Positions 8,817-19,140 are shown, counted from the first letter of the stretch. The stretch is DNA of 64,000 bases from Candidatus Zixiibacteriota bacterium (GCA_024278935.1 JAJRSF010000023.1:1-64000), one strand, 5' to 3'. Made by a program: numbers and translations. Notes: a model not told the origin generated them from the letters alone.

Positions 8817-8838
8817 TCTTTTCTTAGGAGAACCAGGC

Positions 8839-9261
8839 ATGCATGAACCTATTATCAAAGGCAACATGATTTCTATCCCCTCCAGCCTGGAGTATCTAAC
8901 TAATATTGATGATTTCATCGAAGGAATCCTTCGCGGATTTGAAGTCGAAGATTCTCTCATTGCCGACATTGCTATTTCAGTTTCTGAACTGGTGAACAAT
9001 TCGGTCAATCATGGAAACCATTCTGATTCTGACAAAACTGTATCTGTTTCTATTTCCAAAAAAGGAACCGATATCGAGATTATGATTGAAGACCAGGGTC
9101 AGGGGTTTAATCCTCAGGAAATTTCGAATCCATTAGATGAAGAAAATCTATTAAAAGATACCGGGCGGGGCATTTTTATTGTTAATGCGTTAATGGATAA
9201 AGTTGATGTAAAAACAACATCAAGTGGAACAAAAACAACAATTACCAAGTCTATTGCATAA
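8839..9261 (+). CDS. Anti-sigma factor serine kinase (RsbW/SpoIIAB-like ATPase domain)
   Basis: 140 residues of a single HATPase fold: N box SELVNNSVNHGNH, G1 region EDQGQGFNP and G2 region DTGRGIFIVNALMD. In the family this protein phosphorylates the STAS antagonist and sequesters a sigma factor or other target. Ribosome site ttaggagaac. It is followed 22 bases later by the phosphatase gene. No sigma factor gene lies in the window, so the target is unknown. Confidence 0.9.
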   Translation: MHEPIIKGNMISIPSSLEYLTNIDDFIEGILRGFEVEDSLIADIAISVSELVNNSVNHGNHSDSDKTVSVSISKKGTDIEIMIEDQGQGFNPQEISNPLDEENLLKDTGRGIFIVNALMDKVDVKTTSSGTKTTITKSIA

Positions 9262-9283
9262 GAAATAAGGTCTAATATCTTTA

Positions 9284-11532
9284 ATGAATATTGAATTGAT
9301 TCAATCAATACTATATTTTCTTATCGGTGGATTTTTAATCTTTTTAGCAATAACCATCGTACGAGACAATATCGGCAACCGATTAAACCGCACATTTGGA
9401 GCTACGCTCTTTTTGCCGGTATCGGTCCGTTGTTTATTGCATTAGGATTGATACTCGACACATCGGTAATTGCTGTTGAAAATTTTGAAGAGTCAGTATT
9501 GTTTAATTTACATTATATTTGGGAATTCTTTTTCCCTCTTCTTCTGTTATTCTCATGGATATTCCCACAGGATAGATTAAAACAATTTAAGCATTCCCGA
9601 ATACGGTATTTCATTTTTACTCCACAAATAATGCATCTGATTATTATAATATTTGCTGCTGATTTCATAGACTTTTTCCAGTCAATGCAAATAGGAAACA
9701 ACAGCGAAGGTTTTTCTGCTATTATATTAAAACCATTTTCGATGTTTATAAACCTGGCGACTTTCTTTGTTTCGTTCATTAGAGAATATCACACAATTAT
9801 CTTTGGAATGTTTAATATCTTCTTTGCGATAGGAACTATCTATTTCCTTGAGTCGGGTAAAAAGTTAATATCAAATCCTCGTATATTGACCCAGACAAAA
9901 GTTATAAATTGGGCGGCACGGATTTCTTTGGGTTCATATATATTTGCTATTTTAGGTGCTGCTTTATTCCCTCAATATATAAACAATACATTTAGCTCTG
10001 TACTCATTTTGGTAGCAATGATAACCGGTACATCACTTATAATTTATGCAACTTTGAGATACCAATTTTTGGATGTACGTTTAGTGTTCAGACAATCGTT
10101 TGTCTATTCGATAACATCGGCAATGTTTGTCGGGCTTTACATAGGACTAGTTATACAATCAAAAGCTATCTTAGTACCTATCTTTGGTGAGCAGGCAAAT
10201 ATTATAAATTATGTCATCATCGGATTACTGCTTTTACTCTTTCAACCTATAAACAATTGGATAGATGAATTCACCCGTTCATTCTTTATGCGTACGCAAA
10301 CAGATCATCGAAATGTTATCGAACGTTTTTCAAGGCAGGTTATCTCGTTATTTGATCCGTTGAAACTTCGGCAGATAATTGAAGAGACCCTCAAGACGAC
10401 TCTTCTTGTAGAAAGTATTCATTTTATATTATACGATGATACGATTAACGAATATGTCCTTTTTAAAGGTGAGAAACAAAAGCTGAAGCTCTCTCGTGAA
10501 GACCTTCTGTTGCGGGGTATCAATCAATTAGATACGCCAACATTTATGCAGTCGTTGGGAGACTATACAAAAGATTCCGAGCTTGCTCAAGAACTTGAAA
10601 GGCTTAATATAAAATTAGTTCTTCCAATGAAAGACGCCGACCATCTTCTCGGATTTTTAGCTCTAACATCAAAAGCTGCCGGGTATAATTATTCGGCTGA
10701 GGATTTGAATCTCTTAGGAGTGCTGTCCAATCAGATGGTATCGGCACTGACTAACGCACGGCTCTATGTAGACTCGTTAGAACGAGTGCGTTTACAGGAA
10801 GAAGTATCGATGGCTCGTGAGATTCAGTTAAACTTATTACCATCAACTCCACCGAGACATTCTTGTATGAAAATTTCTGCCCACTCGACCCCATCGAGAA
10901 CTATTGGAGGCGATTTCTACGACTTCGTGTATAAGGATAAGAACAACCTTGGGATCTGTATCGCCGATGCATCGGGCAAAGGTATGCCGGCCGCTCTCAT
11001 GATTGCACAGACACAGGCGATTTTAAAAAGTGAAGTGAACAATGGCACTCCGATTGATGTGATGCTTAAAAATATGAATAAACAATTAGTGGAATCGTCA
11101 TCGTCGGAAAAATATGTAACGTTGTTCTACGGTGAGTTAGATACTGAAAAAGGATATTTCCATTATTCTAACGCTGGGCATAACTACCCATTTCTTGTCA
11201 GAGCAAATGGCGATGTTGAACTTTTAAAAACCGGCGGTCCTATTATTGGAGCTTTACCTGATATGTGTTATCAGTCTGAGACCGTTCGGTTATTTAAAGA
11301 TGACACTATATTCTTCTTTACTGATGGACTCTCGGAAGCTATGGATGACGACGATGTGGAATATTCTGAACAACGGATATATGATTTTGTAAATTTACAT
11401 AAGAAGAAAGAACCAAACGAATTGATAGATTTAATACTAAAAGATGTCAGAACTCATGACACAACATATCCGCCTCGTGATGACACCACGATTGTATCGG
11501 TCAGGATAAAGAACGGATTTGTTAATGAATGA
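9284..11532 (+). CDS. Membrane SpoIIE/RsbU-type PP2C phosphatase with GAF domain (frameshifted near N-terminus)
   Basis: The gene probably starts at the ATG at 9284: about 36 residues of membrane sequence (IQSILYFLIGGFLIFLA) run in one frame, then the protein continues one frame earlier from about 9397 (WSYALFAGIGPLFIAL). A missing T in the run at 9395-9397 would join them; the second frame alone has only a TTG start at 9430. After several membrane helices (to about residue 270) comes a GAF-like domain (about 300-460) and a PP2C domain with GGDFYDF, ADASGKGMPAALM, NAGHNYPFL and FFTDGLSEA. Expected to dephosphorylate the STAS antagonist in response to a membrane or ligand signal. It overlaps the Nudix gene. 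Confidence 0.85.
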
Positions 11533-12094
11533 CCATCACGCAAATTTTGATGCTGTAAAACTGAACGAGCGAAAGAACAGACATAACGGTTATCTGTTTT
11601 GCCCATTTTGTAAAACGACTTTAACGGAAGCTCAGCTTGACAACATAACACGTTTGGTTTGTCCAAGTGATGGGTGTGATTTTATATATTATCAAAACCC
11701 TGTACCTGCTGCCGGAGCGATAATTATTGAAGACGGGAAAATTCTCTTGGTAAAAAGAGCGCATCCACCGGCTATTGGCGACTGGTGTATCCCGGCAGGA
11801 TATATGGAATGGAATGAACATCCAACCGAAACAGCAATACGAGAATTAAAAGAAGAAACCGGGTTGGATATAAAGCTGACTTCATTTTTTGAAGTCTACT
11901 CCGGTGATGATGACCCTCGGAGTAACGCAGTTCTTTTGTTATATTTGGCAGATAGAGTCGGCGGGAAACTAGAGGCGATGGATGACGCTTTGGAAGTTGC
12001 GTTTTTTGCATTTGATGCTCTCCCTGATAATATCGCCTTTGAAGCACATATAAAAGCACTACAAGATTACAAAGATAGGTTTTTATCTAAATAA
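11525..12094 (+). CDS. Nudix hydrolase with N-terminal zinc ribbon
   Basis: 189 residues from the ATG at 11525, which overlaps the phosphatase end by eight bases. A zinc ribbon (CPFC and CPSDGC, about residues 25-52) precedes a Nudix domain with a full Nudix box: G-x5-E-x7-REL-x-EE-x-G, seen as GYMEWNE...RELKEETGL. The family cleaves nucleoside diphosphates linked to another moiety; the zinc-ribbon type is often an NADH or ADP-ribose pyrophosphatase. Its coupling to the phosphatase gene is probably transcriptional only. Confidence 0.85.
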   Translation: MNDHHANFDAVKLNERKNRHNGYLFCPFCKTTLTEAQLDNITRLVCPSDGCDFIYYQNPVPAAGAIIIEDGKILLVKRAHPPAIGDWCIPAGYMEWNEHPTETAIRELKEETGLDIKLTSFFEVYSGDDDPRSNAVLLLYLADRVGGKLEAMDDALEVAFFAFDALPDNIAFEAHIKALQDYKDRFLSK

Positions 12095-12169
12095 TTGAAA
12101 CTTTTTTAAAGTAACAAGAGTCTATTATACTATAATAGTGAATAGAAATTAAAGTGGCAGGAAATTAAA

Positions 12170-13873
12170 ATGAGAAAAGTATCCATATATATTTGTCTAG
12201 GTATACTATTGATTGCAACAGCAGTTTCAGCGGTTGATTATAAAGAATATAAAATTAAGAAGAAACATAAAGATTATGTTGAAATCGTTTATAATCGTAC
12301 AAATAAAAAGATTACATTAGGAGCGATGAACGAAGAACAAACGCAAAGTATTCATCATGATACAGATGCCCATAGAATTTTACGTAAAGACGGGAAGATA
12401 CTAATAGTTGATACTAAATTTTCTATTGATAATATTACCGATTGTAAAGTCACGGAAGATGACAACAAAATTACGATCTCATTTTATACCGCAAAAGACA
12501 GTTCTAAGCTCACTCGATTTAAAAGAGGAAATCGGATATCAAACGATGCAGATATTTTAGTAAGTCAGGATGATTTTGTACGAGGAATGATTTTTTCTGT
12601 CTCCGGTGATATAACTATTGAAGGTGAAGTAAACAAAAATGTCGTCTCGCTCTTTGGAAATATATATGTTGTTGGCGATGGCGTTGTTCGTGGTGATTTA
12701 GCTACTATAAGTGGTAAAATTGATATCGAAAGTTCTGCTATTGTCTATGGTGAAATTTATGATCGCGAGAAAAAAGGACGGGGTTTAAAGCACCGTCGGT
12801 ATAGAGATAAAAGAGATTTTAATTATGACCCATATTTTTCATACAACCGTGTAGATGGTGCCGCGATTTCTTTAAAAGCGTATCATGAAGATATCGATTC
12901 TCTACTGCCAACTTTAGAAGCAGAAATCGGGATTGCATTTGCATCTGATAGAGGACGGTATAAATTCCTGATTGAGCAGACTCTGTTCCGTGAGAAATCT
13001 ATCGCTATCGGTGGGACATTTTATAGAGAGCTTGCTACTGAAGATGATTGGTTGATTGGCAAAGATGAAAACTCTTTCTTTGCTTTGATGGCAAAAGAAG
13101 ATTACAAAGATTATTATGAAGCTGAAGGTGGCACTCTCTATATGAAAGCGAGACCATCAAATCATTTTTCTGTAAAAGCCGGCTACTCGTATTATGAGTC
13201 AAATTGGCTACCATCTAACAGACATCTCTGGGCTATGCTACGTGGGGCTGATAAACTTTTTGATAAGAATTATACTTCTTGGGATGAGTCTCTGCGTTCG
13301 TCTGCCATAGCCGAAGTTGACACATCGGCGGTTGGATCTTTGTTTGGGTCGCTGCATTATTATTCCGATTCAACACAGTCAGAAACCGAACAATCGAATT
13401 GACATATTTTCTCTGATTTTGAATTTTCTCAAACCGGTCTTAATTCTGATTTTGATTATCATAGGTATATGATTACCGTAAGACGTTTGCAGGAAATCAA
13501 CGAGCAATCGACTTTCACCTTTCGGGCAGTCTTTGGAAACTCAGACGGATACCTTCCGGTGTACAAACAGTTCTATCTGGGTGGTTTGAGTACATTGCAT
13601 GGATATGCTCATAAGGAATTTACGGGGAATCGTTTTTGGATGACAAATTCTGAATATAAAATAGATTTCCCAAAATCTGAATTTGGGCTCTCTCTCTTTT
13701 GGGATGCCGGTCAGATTTCTGCTGGTAGTTTAGATTCTGATACTGAAATTAAACAGAGTATTGGGTTATCTTTCTTCTTTGAAGATGACTTTACACTGAC
13801 TGTCGCAAAACGGTTAGACCGTTCAACAAATGACTCACCTAAACTGTATTTACGGTTTAATCAGATCTTTTAA
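12170..13873 (+). pseudogene. Outer-membrane Omp85/D15-type barrel with bactofilin-like repeat segment, interrupted by one in-frame TGA
   Basis: One frame runs from the ATG at 12170 to 13873 except for TGA at 13400-13402. Order: signal peptide (residues 1-22, ending AVSAVDY); a basic N-terminal domain; residues about 145-200 of short parallel beta repeats (GDITIEGEVNKNVVSLFGN) like polymer-forming bactofilin segments; then a beta barrel. The part after the stop holds the best Omp85 signature (YLGGLSTLHGYAHKEFTGNR and a C-terminal Phe), so loss of it would abolish membrane insertion. Downstream of the TGA I see no SECIS-like stem. Sequence error or a recent nonsense mutation is likely. A strong terminator follows. 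Confidence 0.7.
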
Positions 13874-13909
13874 GATTCATTTCCAACTTCATATTTGCCA
13901 TATAATATT

Positions 13910-13938
13910 ATGCCCCTTATAGTTAAGGGGCATTTTTT
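13910..13938 (+). terminator. Rho-independent terminator
   Basis: atgcccctta and taaggggcat form a perfect 10-base-pair stem around tagt, followed by six T. It ends the transcript of the barrel gene. Between here and 14110 nothing else is recognisable. Confidence 0.9.
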
Positions 13939-14110
13939 CATTTATTTGCCGAATTATCATAAGCCATCTATAAGAACAATTTTATCAGTTATTTTTAGTC
14001 TCTCCATTAAGTAATAATGCTTATTTCCCGATAAAAAAGAAAGAAGAAAGGTAGTATTATAGTTTTTTTTATGGAAGAAAAACTGTAATATTAAAAAAAA
14101 ACATACAACT

Positions 14111-15862
14111 ATGCTAGAAAATAAGACTTTAAATGAATCTGGTTCACTGCCAGTAGACGTTTTTGCTGATTTAGAAGCAACTTTAGATGAAGTTGCTGAG
14201 TCTAATCCTCGGATTGATACAGCAGATACCGGTAATAAACACTCCGAAGATCTCCGTGCAATACTTGAGGCTTCGCTTGCAATCAACTCATCGCTTGATA
14301 TTGATGAGATATTACACATTGTAATGAACAAAGCGATAGAACTCATGCAGGCTGAACGAGGCTTGGTAATGCTTTTGGATGACAATAAAGAATTGCAGAT
14401 AAAAGCTGCCTTTAATTTAGAGAGTGAAAAGATGACTCCCGAAGAGTTAAAAATCTCTTCGACAATTACAAAGCAAGTGGTCAATACCGCAAAAGCAATT
14501 TACACTTCCGATGCATTAACTGATGAACGCTATGCCAATAAACAATCTGTAGTAGAATTGCATCTGAGATCAATTATGTGTGTCCCTTTAAAAGTCAAAG
14601 ATGAGTTGATTGGTGTAATCTATTTAGATAACTCAAGTCAGTCCAAAATGTTTTTGAAATCGGATCTCTATCTATTTGAGTTGTATGGTCAGATGGTATC
14701 TAATACGATTGATAATGCAAAAATATATAAATCTTTATATCAAATGGAACGTTACAATGACTCCGTAATTAAAAAATCACCGGTCGGTATAATTGTAATC
14801 GATCCAAAATGTCAGATAGCAACGATAAATTCTATAAGTCTAGAAATTTTTGATATAAATAAAGATGATATCAAAATTTTAAAAGATTCCGACACTCCAT
14901 CAAACTTTATTGACATGTTACCAGAAAAAGAAAAAGCTCGCTGGCGGTATATGATTAACGCAACACTTGCCACAAAAGAAGAATTTTCCAATGATAGATA
15001 TTTCCATAATACCGGCTATGTCGAAAAAGTATTGTCCTTAAAGATTTCTCCTCTTGAGCAACTGACTAATGGTTCTGACGGACTTATTATGACTGTTGAA
15101 GATATCACAGATAAAGTGCTGATGGAAAAATATGTTATTCTATCTGAGAAATTAGTAGCCAAAGGGGAAATGGCAGCATCTATTGCCCATGAACTAAATA
15201 ATTATCTTGCCATAGCATCTAATAATGCTGAGTTGCTTAACATTAATATCGAACGTGGTAAACTTGATAAAGTACAGTTTAACAGTAAGTCGATAATAGA
15301 TAATATTTTTAAGATTAAACGATTTGTAGATTCTCTGATGGACTTTTCTAAACCACAAACAGAATTTATAAATTATGATGTGAAGCACTTAATCGAGGAC
15401 CTTCTATTCTCGCTTCGTATACAACCTCGATTTAAACAAACACATTTTACTATTGATCTATCTCAAGAACTTCCTAATGTCGAAATTGATGTAGGACTTA
15501 TTCAGCAGGTTCTTATGAATCTCTTAAATAACGCAGCAGATGCAATTGAAGAAAAAGTCATCGCTCTTGATAATAAAGATGAAGAAGTCGCAAAAGAAAT
15601 CACGATAGTTTCATCTTATGAGACTGAAATCAATTCTATTAAAATCTCGATTACCGATTCTGGTCTTGGTATGACTGAAGAAACATTACAAAAAATATTC
15701 ACTAAGCATTTTACAACCAAAAAATCCGGTCATGGCTTAGGTCTTGCAAATTGTAAAAGTATCATAGAACAACATAATGGAAAATTAGAAGTAGAAAGTG
15801 TATTTGGAAAAGGTACAACGTTTACCGTTACCCTTCCCCGCACAAAGCTTAAACAAGAGTAA
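14111..15862 (+). CDS. Cytoplasmic GAF-PAS sensor histidine kinase
   Basis: 583 residues without membrane helices. A GAF domain (about 38-205: ILEASLAINSSLDIDEILH, RSIMCVPLKVKDELIGVIYLDN), a PAS domain (about 220-340), a HisKA helix with phospho-accepting His in ASIAHELNNYLAIASNNAE, and a HATPase domain with N box NLLNNAADAIEE, G1 DSGLGMTEE and G2 KSGHGLGLANCKS. The family phosphorylates a response regulator; none is encoded here. It ends six bases before the Ser/Thr kinase gene, so the two are probably co-transcribed and may share a pathway. Confidence 0.92.
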   Translation: MLENKTLNESGSLPVDVFADLEATLDEVAESNPRIDTADTGNKHSEDLRAILEASLAINSSLDIDEILHIVMNKAIELMQAERGLVMLLDDNKELQIKAAFNLESEKMTPEELKISSTITKQVVNTAKAIYTSDALTDERYANKQSVVELHLRSIMCVPLKVKDELIGVIYLDNSSQSKMFLKSDLYLFELYGQMVSNTIDNAKIYKSLYQMERYNDSVIKKSPVGIIVIDPKCQIATINSISLEIFDINKDDIKILKDSDTPSNFIDMLPEKEKARWRYMINATLATKEEFSNDRYFHNTGYVEKVLSLKISPLEQLTNGSDGLIMTVEDITDKVLMEKYVILSEKLVAKGEMAASIAHELNNYLAIASNNAELLNINIERGKLDKVQFNSKSIIDNIFKIKRFVDSLMDFSKPQTEFINYDVKHLIEDLLFSLRIQPRFKQTHFTIDLSQELPNVEIDVGLIQQVLMNLLNNAADAIEEKVIALDNKDEEVAKEITIVSSYETEINSIKISITDSGLGMTEETLQKIFTKHFTTKKSGHGLGLANCKSIIEQHNGKLEVESVFGKGTTFTVTLPRTKLKQE

Positions 15863-15868
15863 ACATAT

Positions 15869-18811
15869 ATGAAGCCGGCAACTACAGATCTGCCACAATT
15901 CGAATTTCTGGGCGAGCTAGGCACCGGTGGCACAGCACAAGTATGTAAAGTTCTCACGCAACAGAATAAAATTGTTGCACTCAAGACCTTATTGCAATCT
16001 GATAATATCTCCAGTGACGAATTTAAAAAACTTGCACAACGTGAGAAAACGCTTCTGTGCGGTATTGACTTTCCCGGTATTGTAAAAGTATATGAAGTTC
16101 AAACAAGCGACCCTTGTTATATCAGCCTAGAATATTGTAGTGGTAAGACATTAGAACATTATCTAAAACAGGATAATATACAGACAATTTTAAATATCCT
16201 TTCATCGATTGCAGTCAACTTAGAGTTCCTTAATTTAAAATCAATTATCCATGCCGACTTAAAGCCTGACAATATTTTTATGCCCGAAGATATTTCACAA
16301 TTTGCTTCAGGCAGATTGACATTCACAAAATTATCTGATTTTTCTATAGGTAAATTTGACCATGAAGAAATAACTGTTCGTGCCGGAGTTGGAACTGTAG
16401 GATATATGGCTCCTGAAGTAATCAATGATAATATTGTATCACATAAATCTGATCTGTTTGCTTTTGGAGTTATCGCTTATCAACTGCTGAGCGGAGTGCA
16501 TCCTTTTATCACCGACGATGCCGACCCGCTGAAAATCAATAGCCGTATTTTAGAAGATGAGCCTCTCCCTCTCTCAAATTATCGAGAGAACATTCCTGAG
16601 AAACTTATTAACATTGTATCGATGCTTCTAGAAAAAGATAGTGCAAAGAGACCTACATCCGCATGGGAAGTTTGTGCTATGCTTCGTGATGCCGGGGCAA
16701 CTTATCAATATGAAAAAGTTCTGCCCCCGAAGTATGCAATAACCCCTATCGCAGATTACGATACAAACAAATTCATAATTGCCAACTATCACGACAGACT
16801 GGATACGATTACAAATAAAGAGAACGACAAACTTCGTTTACTTCTCTCTTATAATTTTCTAAAAAATAATATTTCGTATGACAATAGAAAATTTAATTTT
16901 AAAAGCAATCCGTTAGTAACCCCGAATTTTCTGTATAAGGCGATGATACAATTTAACCAACTACAGTATACCGACAAGAAAAACAAAATTGAATCTTCGT
17001 TGTATGACGACTCACATGATTTAGTAGCATCGATACTTCCTCAATTTTTACGTCCCGCAACTATAATAAAAAGATCACAAAAATTAGCAATGAAATTTGA
17101 AGGCGAAAATAATTATGTCAAAGCAACGACTCTTTATTTATCTGCGGGAGAACTTCTTAAAGCAGAGAACAATGCCTATCAAGCGGCAATGCAATACAAA
17201 AATGAAAATAAAATTGAAGATGCCGTTAGATTGATTGATAAAGTTATTTCTTTCGGTGAACACGTTGATAGAAAGTTTGAGATCAAATCTTTGTATATGG
17301 TCAAGGGTGATTTCTTAAAAGATCAAGGCGATGTTGAGAGTGCTGAAATTGTTTACAATGAATTGATTGAGCTTTACAAAGGACATGAAGCAGATGAGCT
17401 ATTGGCTGAGACATATAAAGACTTAGGTGCTCTTTATCAGATGAGAAAGAAATCGCAAGAAGGGATTCCATCACTTGAAAAAGCTTTAGAGATATTTAAA
17501 AAACTTGGCAATGAATTAGAGATTTCAAAAACGTATAATAATCTTGGTAATATGTACAAAATAAAAAACAACTATTCTGAAGCACTAGGCTATTTTCGTC
17601 AAGCACTAAAGATACAAAGAAAACTTTCAGCAAGCGAAGAGATCGCATCGACTCTTAATAATATCGGCGTTACTCAAGCAATGAAAAGTCAATTTAAGAA
17701 AGCTTTAAAGATATTTAACCTATCCCTAATTATCCAAAAAGAGATTGGCAACAAGAGTGAGATAGCTCGTAGCTTAAACAATATTGGTTATTGTTATGAA
17801 GTTTTAGGAGAGACAGACAAAGCAGTTGAAGTATTGCAAGAGTCATTACAATACAACAAAGAGATTGATAGTAAAAAAGAGGTCTTGTATAATTTAGAGA
17901 ATCTGACTTCGATAATGTTTTTAACAGGACAACTTAAAAAGTCTATTAGTTTCCTCAAAGAAGGAATAGCTCTTTCAGCGGAACTAAATGATAAGCCTCA
18001 TATTAGTTTTTTCAATCTATACATGGGAATTGTACTTGTCAATATGGGGAAATTACAAGAAGCAAATAAATGTTTTCAAACTATTGAGAAAATACTACAA
18101 GAGATTGAAGACAATCCTCTACTTGTGCAACTTAATTTAGAAAAAGCCCAATTAGCAATATTTATAGATAATAAAGAAGAAGCATCTCATCTTATAGACA
18201 AAGCAGAGACTCTCAGTAAAGAATTAAAAGATAAAACTGTTAATGTTAAAATCACTCTTCTCCGATTATCAATTTCTGACGATGTATCACTTTTTGCTGA
18301 GGCTGAAGAAATCATAGATGAATTCAATTTAACAAAAGATAAATCTTATTTACATGCACTGAAGTTAAATCATCACCTTACGCATGACACTTCTTATAAT
18401 GTCCGTCAATCATATAAGTCGCTGACAGAATCGTTACAAAATTCTGACGAACATAAAGATGTGAGCAAATTACTTACGACACTCGCAAAGTATGAAATAT
18501 ACAATGACAATTCTGCACAGGCGACAAAGTATATTACACAATCTATGCAACTTGCAAAATCACGTGGGATGCTATTTGATCATTTCCATGCTTTAGTTTT
18601 GTACGGAGAAATTTTGAGCCAACAAAAAGAGTATGAAAAATGTTACACCGTATATAAACAATCATTTGAAATTTCAAAAAAGATATTTGTTGAGCTGGAA
18701 ACTGATGCTGATAAACATGCGTTCCAAAATAAAAGAGAATTCAAATTATTAGTTTCTGAAATTAAAAAATTGTCTCAAATAATTGGACAAAAAAAAGAGC
18801 AGATATTATAA
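15869..18811 (+). CDS. Ser/Thr protein kinase with C-terminal TPR array
   Basis: 980 residues. Residues about 10-280 are a Hanks-type kinase: glycine loop LGELGTGGTAQV, Lys in VALKTL, catalytic loop HADLKPDN (Arg of HRD replaced by Ala), SDFSIGKF in place of DFG, and GTVGYMAPEV. About 400-960 is a series of tetratricopeptide repeats (NNLGNMYKIKNNYSEALGYF, NNIGYCYEVLGETDKAVEVL). No membrane segment. The catalytic Asp and Lys are kept, so it may be active despite the variant HAD/DFS motifs. The TPRs would bind partner proteins, as in kinase-TPR proteins paired with histidine kinases. The stop lies inside the hairpin at 18795-18821. Confidence 0.9.
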   Translation: MKPATTDLPQFEFLGELGTGGTAQVCKVLTQQNKIVALKTLLQSDNISSDEFKKLAQREKTLLCGIDFPGIVKVYEVQTSDPCYISLEYCSGKTLEHYLKQDNIQTILNILSSIAVNLEFLNLKSIIHADLKPDNIFMPEDISQFASGRLTFTKLSDFSIGKFDHEEITVRAGVGTVGYMAPEVINDNIVSHKSDLFAFGVIAYQLLSGVHPFITDDADPLKINSRILEDEPLPLSNYRENIPEKLINIVSMLLEKDSAKRPTSAWEVCAMLRDAGATYQYEKVLPPKYAITPIADYDTNKFIIANYHDRLDTITNKENDKLRLLLSYNFLKNNISYDNRKFNFKSNPLVTPNFLYKAMIQFNQLQYTDKKNKIESSLYDDSHDLVASILPQFLRPATIIKRSQKLAMKFEGENNYVKATTLYLSAGELLKAENNAYQAAMQYKNENKIEDAVRLIDKVISFGEHVDRKFEIKSLYMVKGDFLKDQGDVESAEIVYNELIELYKGHEADELLAETYKDLGALYQMRKKSQEGIPSLEKALEIFKKLGNELEISKTYNNLGNMYKIKNNYSEALGYFRQALKIQRKLSASEEIASTLNNIGVTQAMKSQFKKALKIFNLSLIIQKEIGNKSEIARSLNNIGYCYEVLGETDKAVEVLQESLQYNKEIDSKKEVLYNLENLTSIMFLTGQLKKSISFLKEGIALSAELNDKPHISFFNLYMGIVLVNMGKLQEANKCFQTIEKILQEIEDNPLLVQLNLEKAQLAIFIDNKEEASHLIDKAETLSKELKDKTVNVKITLLRLSISDDVSLFAEAEEIIDEFNLTKDKSYLHALKLNHHLTHDTSYNVRQSYKSLTESLQNSDEHKDVSKLLTTLAKYEIYNDNSAQATKYITQSMQLAKSRGMLFDHFHALVLYGEILSQQKEYEKCYTVYKQSFEISKKIFVELETDADKHAFQNKREFKLLVSEIKKLSQIIGQKKEQIL

Positions 18812-18821
18812 ATCTGCTCTT
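18795..18821. terminator. Bidirectional terminator between the kinase and peptide genes
   Basis: aagagcagat and atctgctctt form a perfect 10-base-pair stem with a seven-base loop. On the minus strand it is followed by eight T, an excellent terminator for the small peptide transcript. The kinase gene stop codon is inside the loop. Confidence 0.88.
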
Positions 18822-18851
18822 CTAATAATTGTAAAAAATAAATTTTACTGA

Positions 18852-18926
18852 TTATTGATTACCGCTTGATAAACGTGGTGCAATACGGTCTTCGAGTTTT
18901 TCGATAGTCAATGTGTAATTAGTCAT
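18852..18926 (-). CDS. 24-residue peptide, candidate RiPP precursor
   Basis: A short frame with ATG at 18926 and TAA at 18852-18854. It is supported by an almost ideal Shine-Dalgarno (TAGGAGGTGA, four bases of spacer), a strong terminator 30 bases after the stop, and position just downstream of a PqqD-M50-HlyD gene on the same strand. The peptide has a polar N-terminus, a core IEKLEDRIAPRL and a Ser-Ser-Gly tail; there is no signal peptide and no Cys. The short length, the translation signals and the PqqD/protease/exporter neighbour suggest a peptide that is recognised, cut and exported. That function is inference; no modifying enzyme (radical SAM, LanM, YcaO) lies in the window. Confidence 0.6.
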   Translation of the reverse strand: MTNYTLTIEKLEDRIAPRLSSGNQ

Positions 18927-18927
18927 G

Positions 18928-18948
18928 AAATCACCTCCTAAGTGATTT
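18928..18948 (-). promoter_or_regulatory. Hairpin presenting the peptide ribosome-binding site
   Basis: AAATCAC and GTGATTT form a perfect seven-base-pair stem around TTAGGAG, which holds half of the Shine-Dalgarno; the other half (GTGA) is in the stem. It ends two bases before the start codon. Such a layout could tune translation of the peptide. Confidence 0.5.
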
Positions 18949-19008
18949 TAAGCTCAAGTAACCTTCCTATGGTGAAAGGGCTGTCATGTTTATCCAAAAG
19001 GATACTAT

Positions 19009-19036
19009 AAAATAAGTCATTATACTTATTCGTCAA
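19009..19036 (-). promoter_or_regulatory. Possible promoter for the peptide gene
   Basis: On the minus strand TTGACG (19031-19036) is followed by a T/A-rich region with TATTTT 16 bases later (19009-19014) or TTTATA 19 bases later. Neither -10 is perfect. It would give the peptide a separate transcript with a leader of about 70-80 bases. Confidence 0.35.
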
Positions 19037-19140
19037 GTGGTAATGGTCTTTGTAAGTCTATTTATTTTAATCCAGTTAAAAAACATACCTTTAAACATAT
19101 ATAAAAGCAATGTTAGGGAAAATATTTCCTAACGTAAAAA

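Noticed and set aside
9385-9400. Programmed -1 frameshift in the phosphatase gene
   Set aside because: No X-XXY-YYZ slippery heptamer is in phase and no downstream stem is evident; a missing T in a short T run is simpler.
13400-13402. TGA in the Omp85 gene as a second selenocysteine codon
   Set aside because: The downstream 60 bases show no stable stem-loop at SECIS distance, the position lies in a barrel loop, and outer-membrane barrels are not known selenoproteins.
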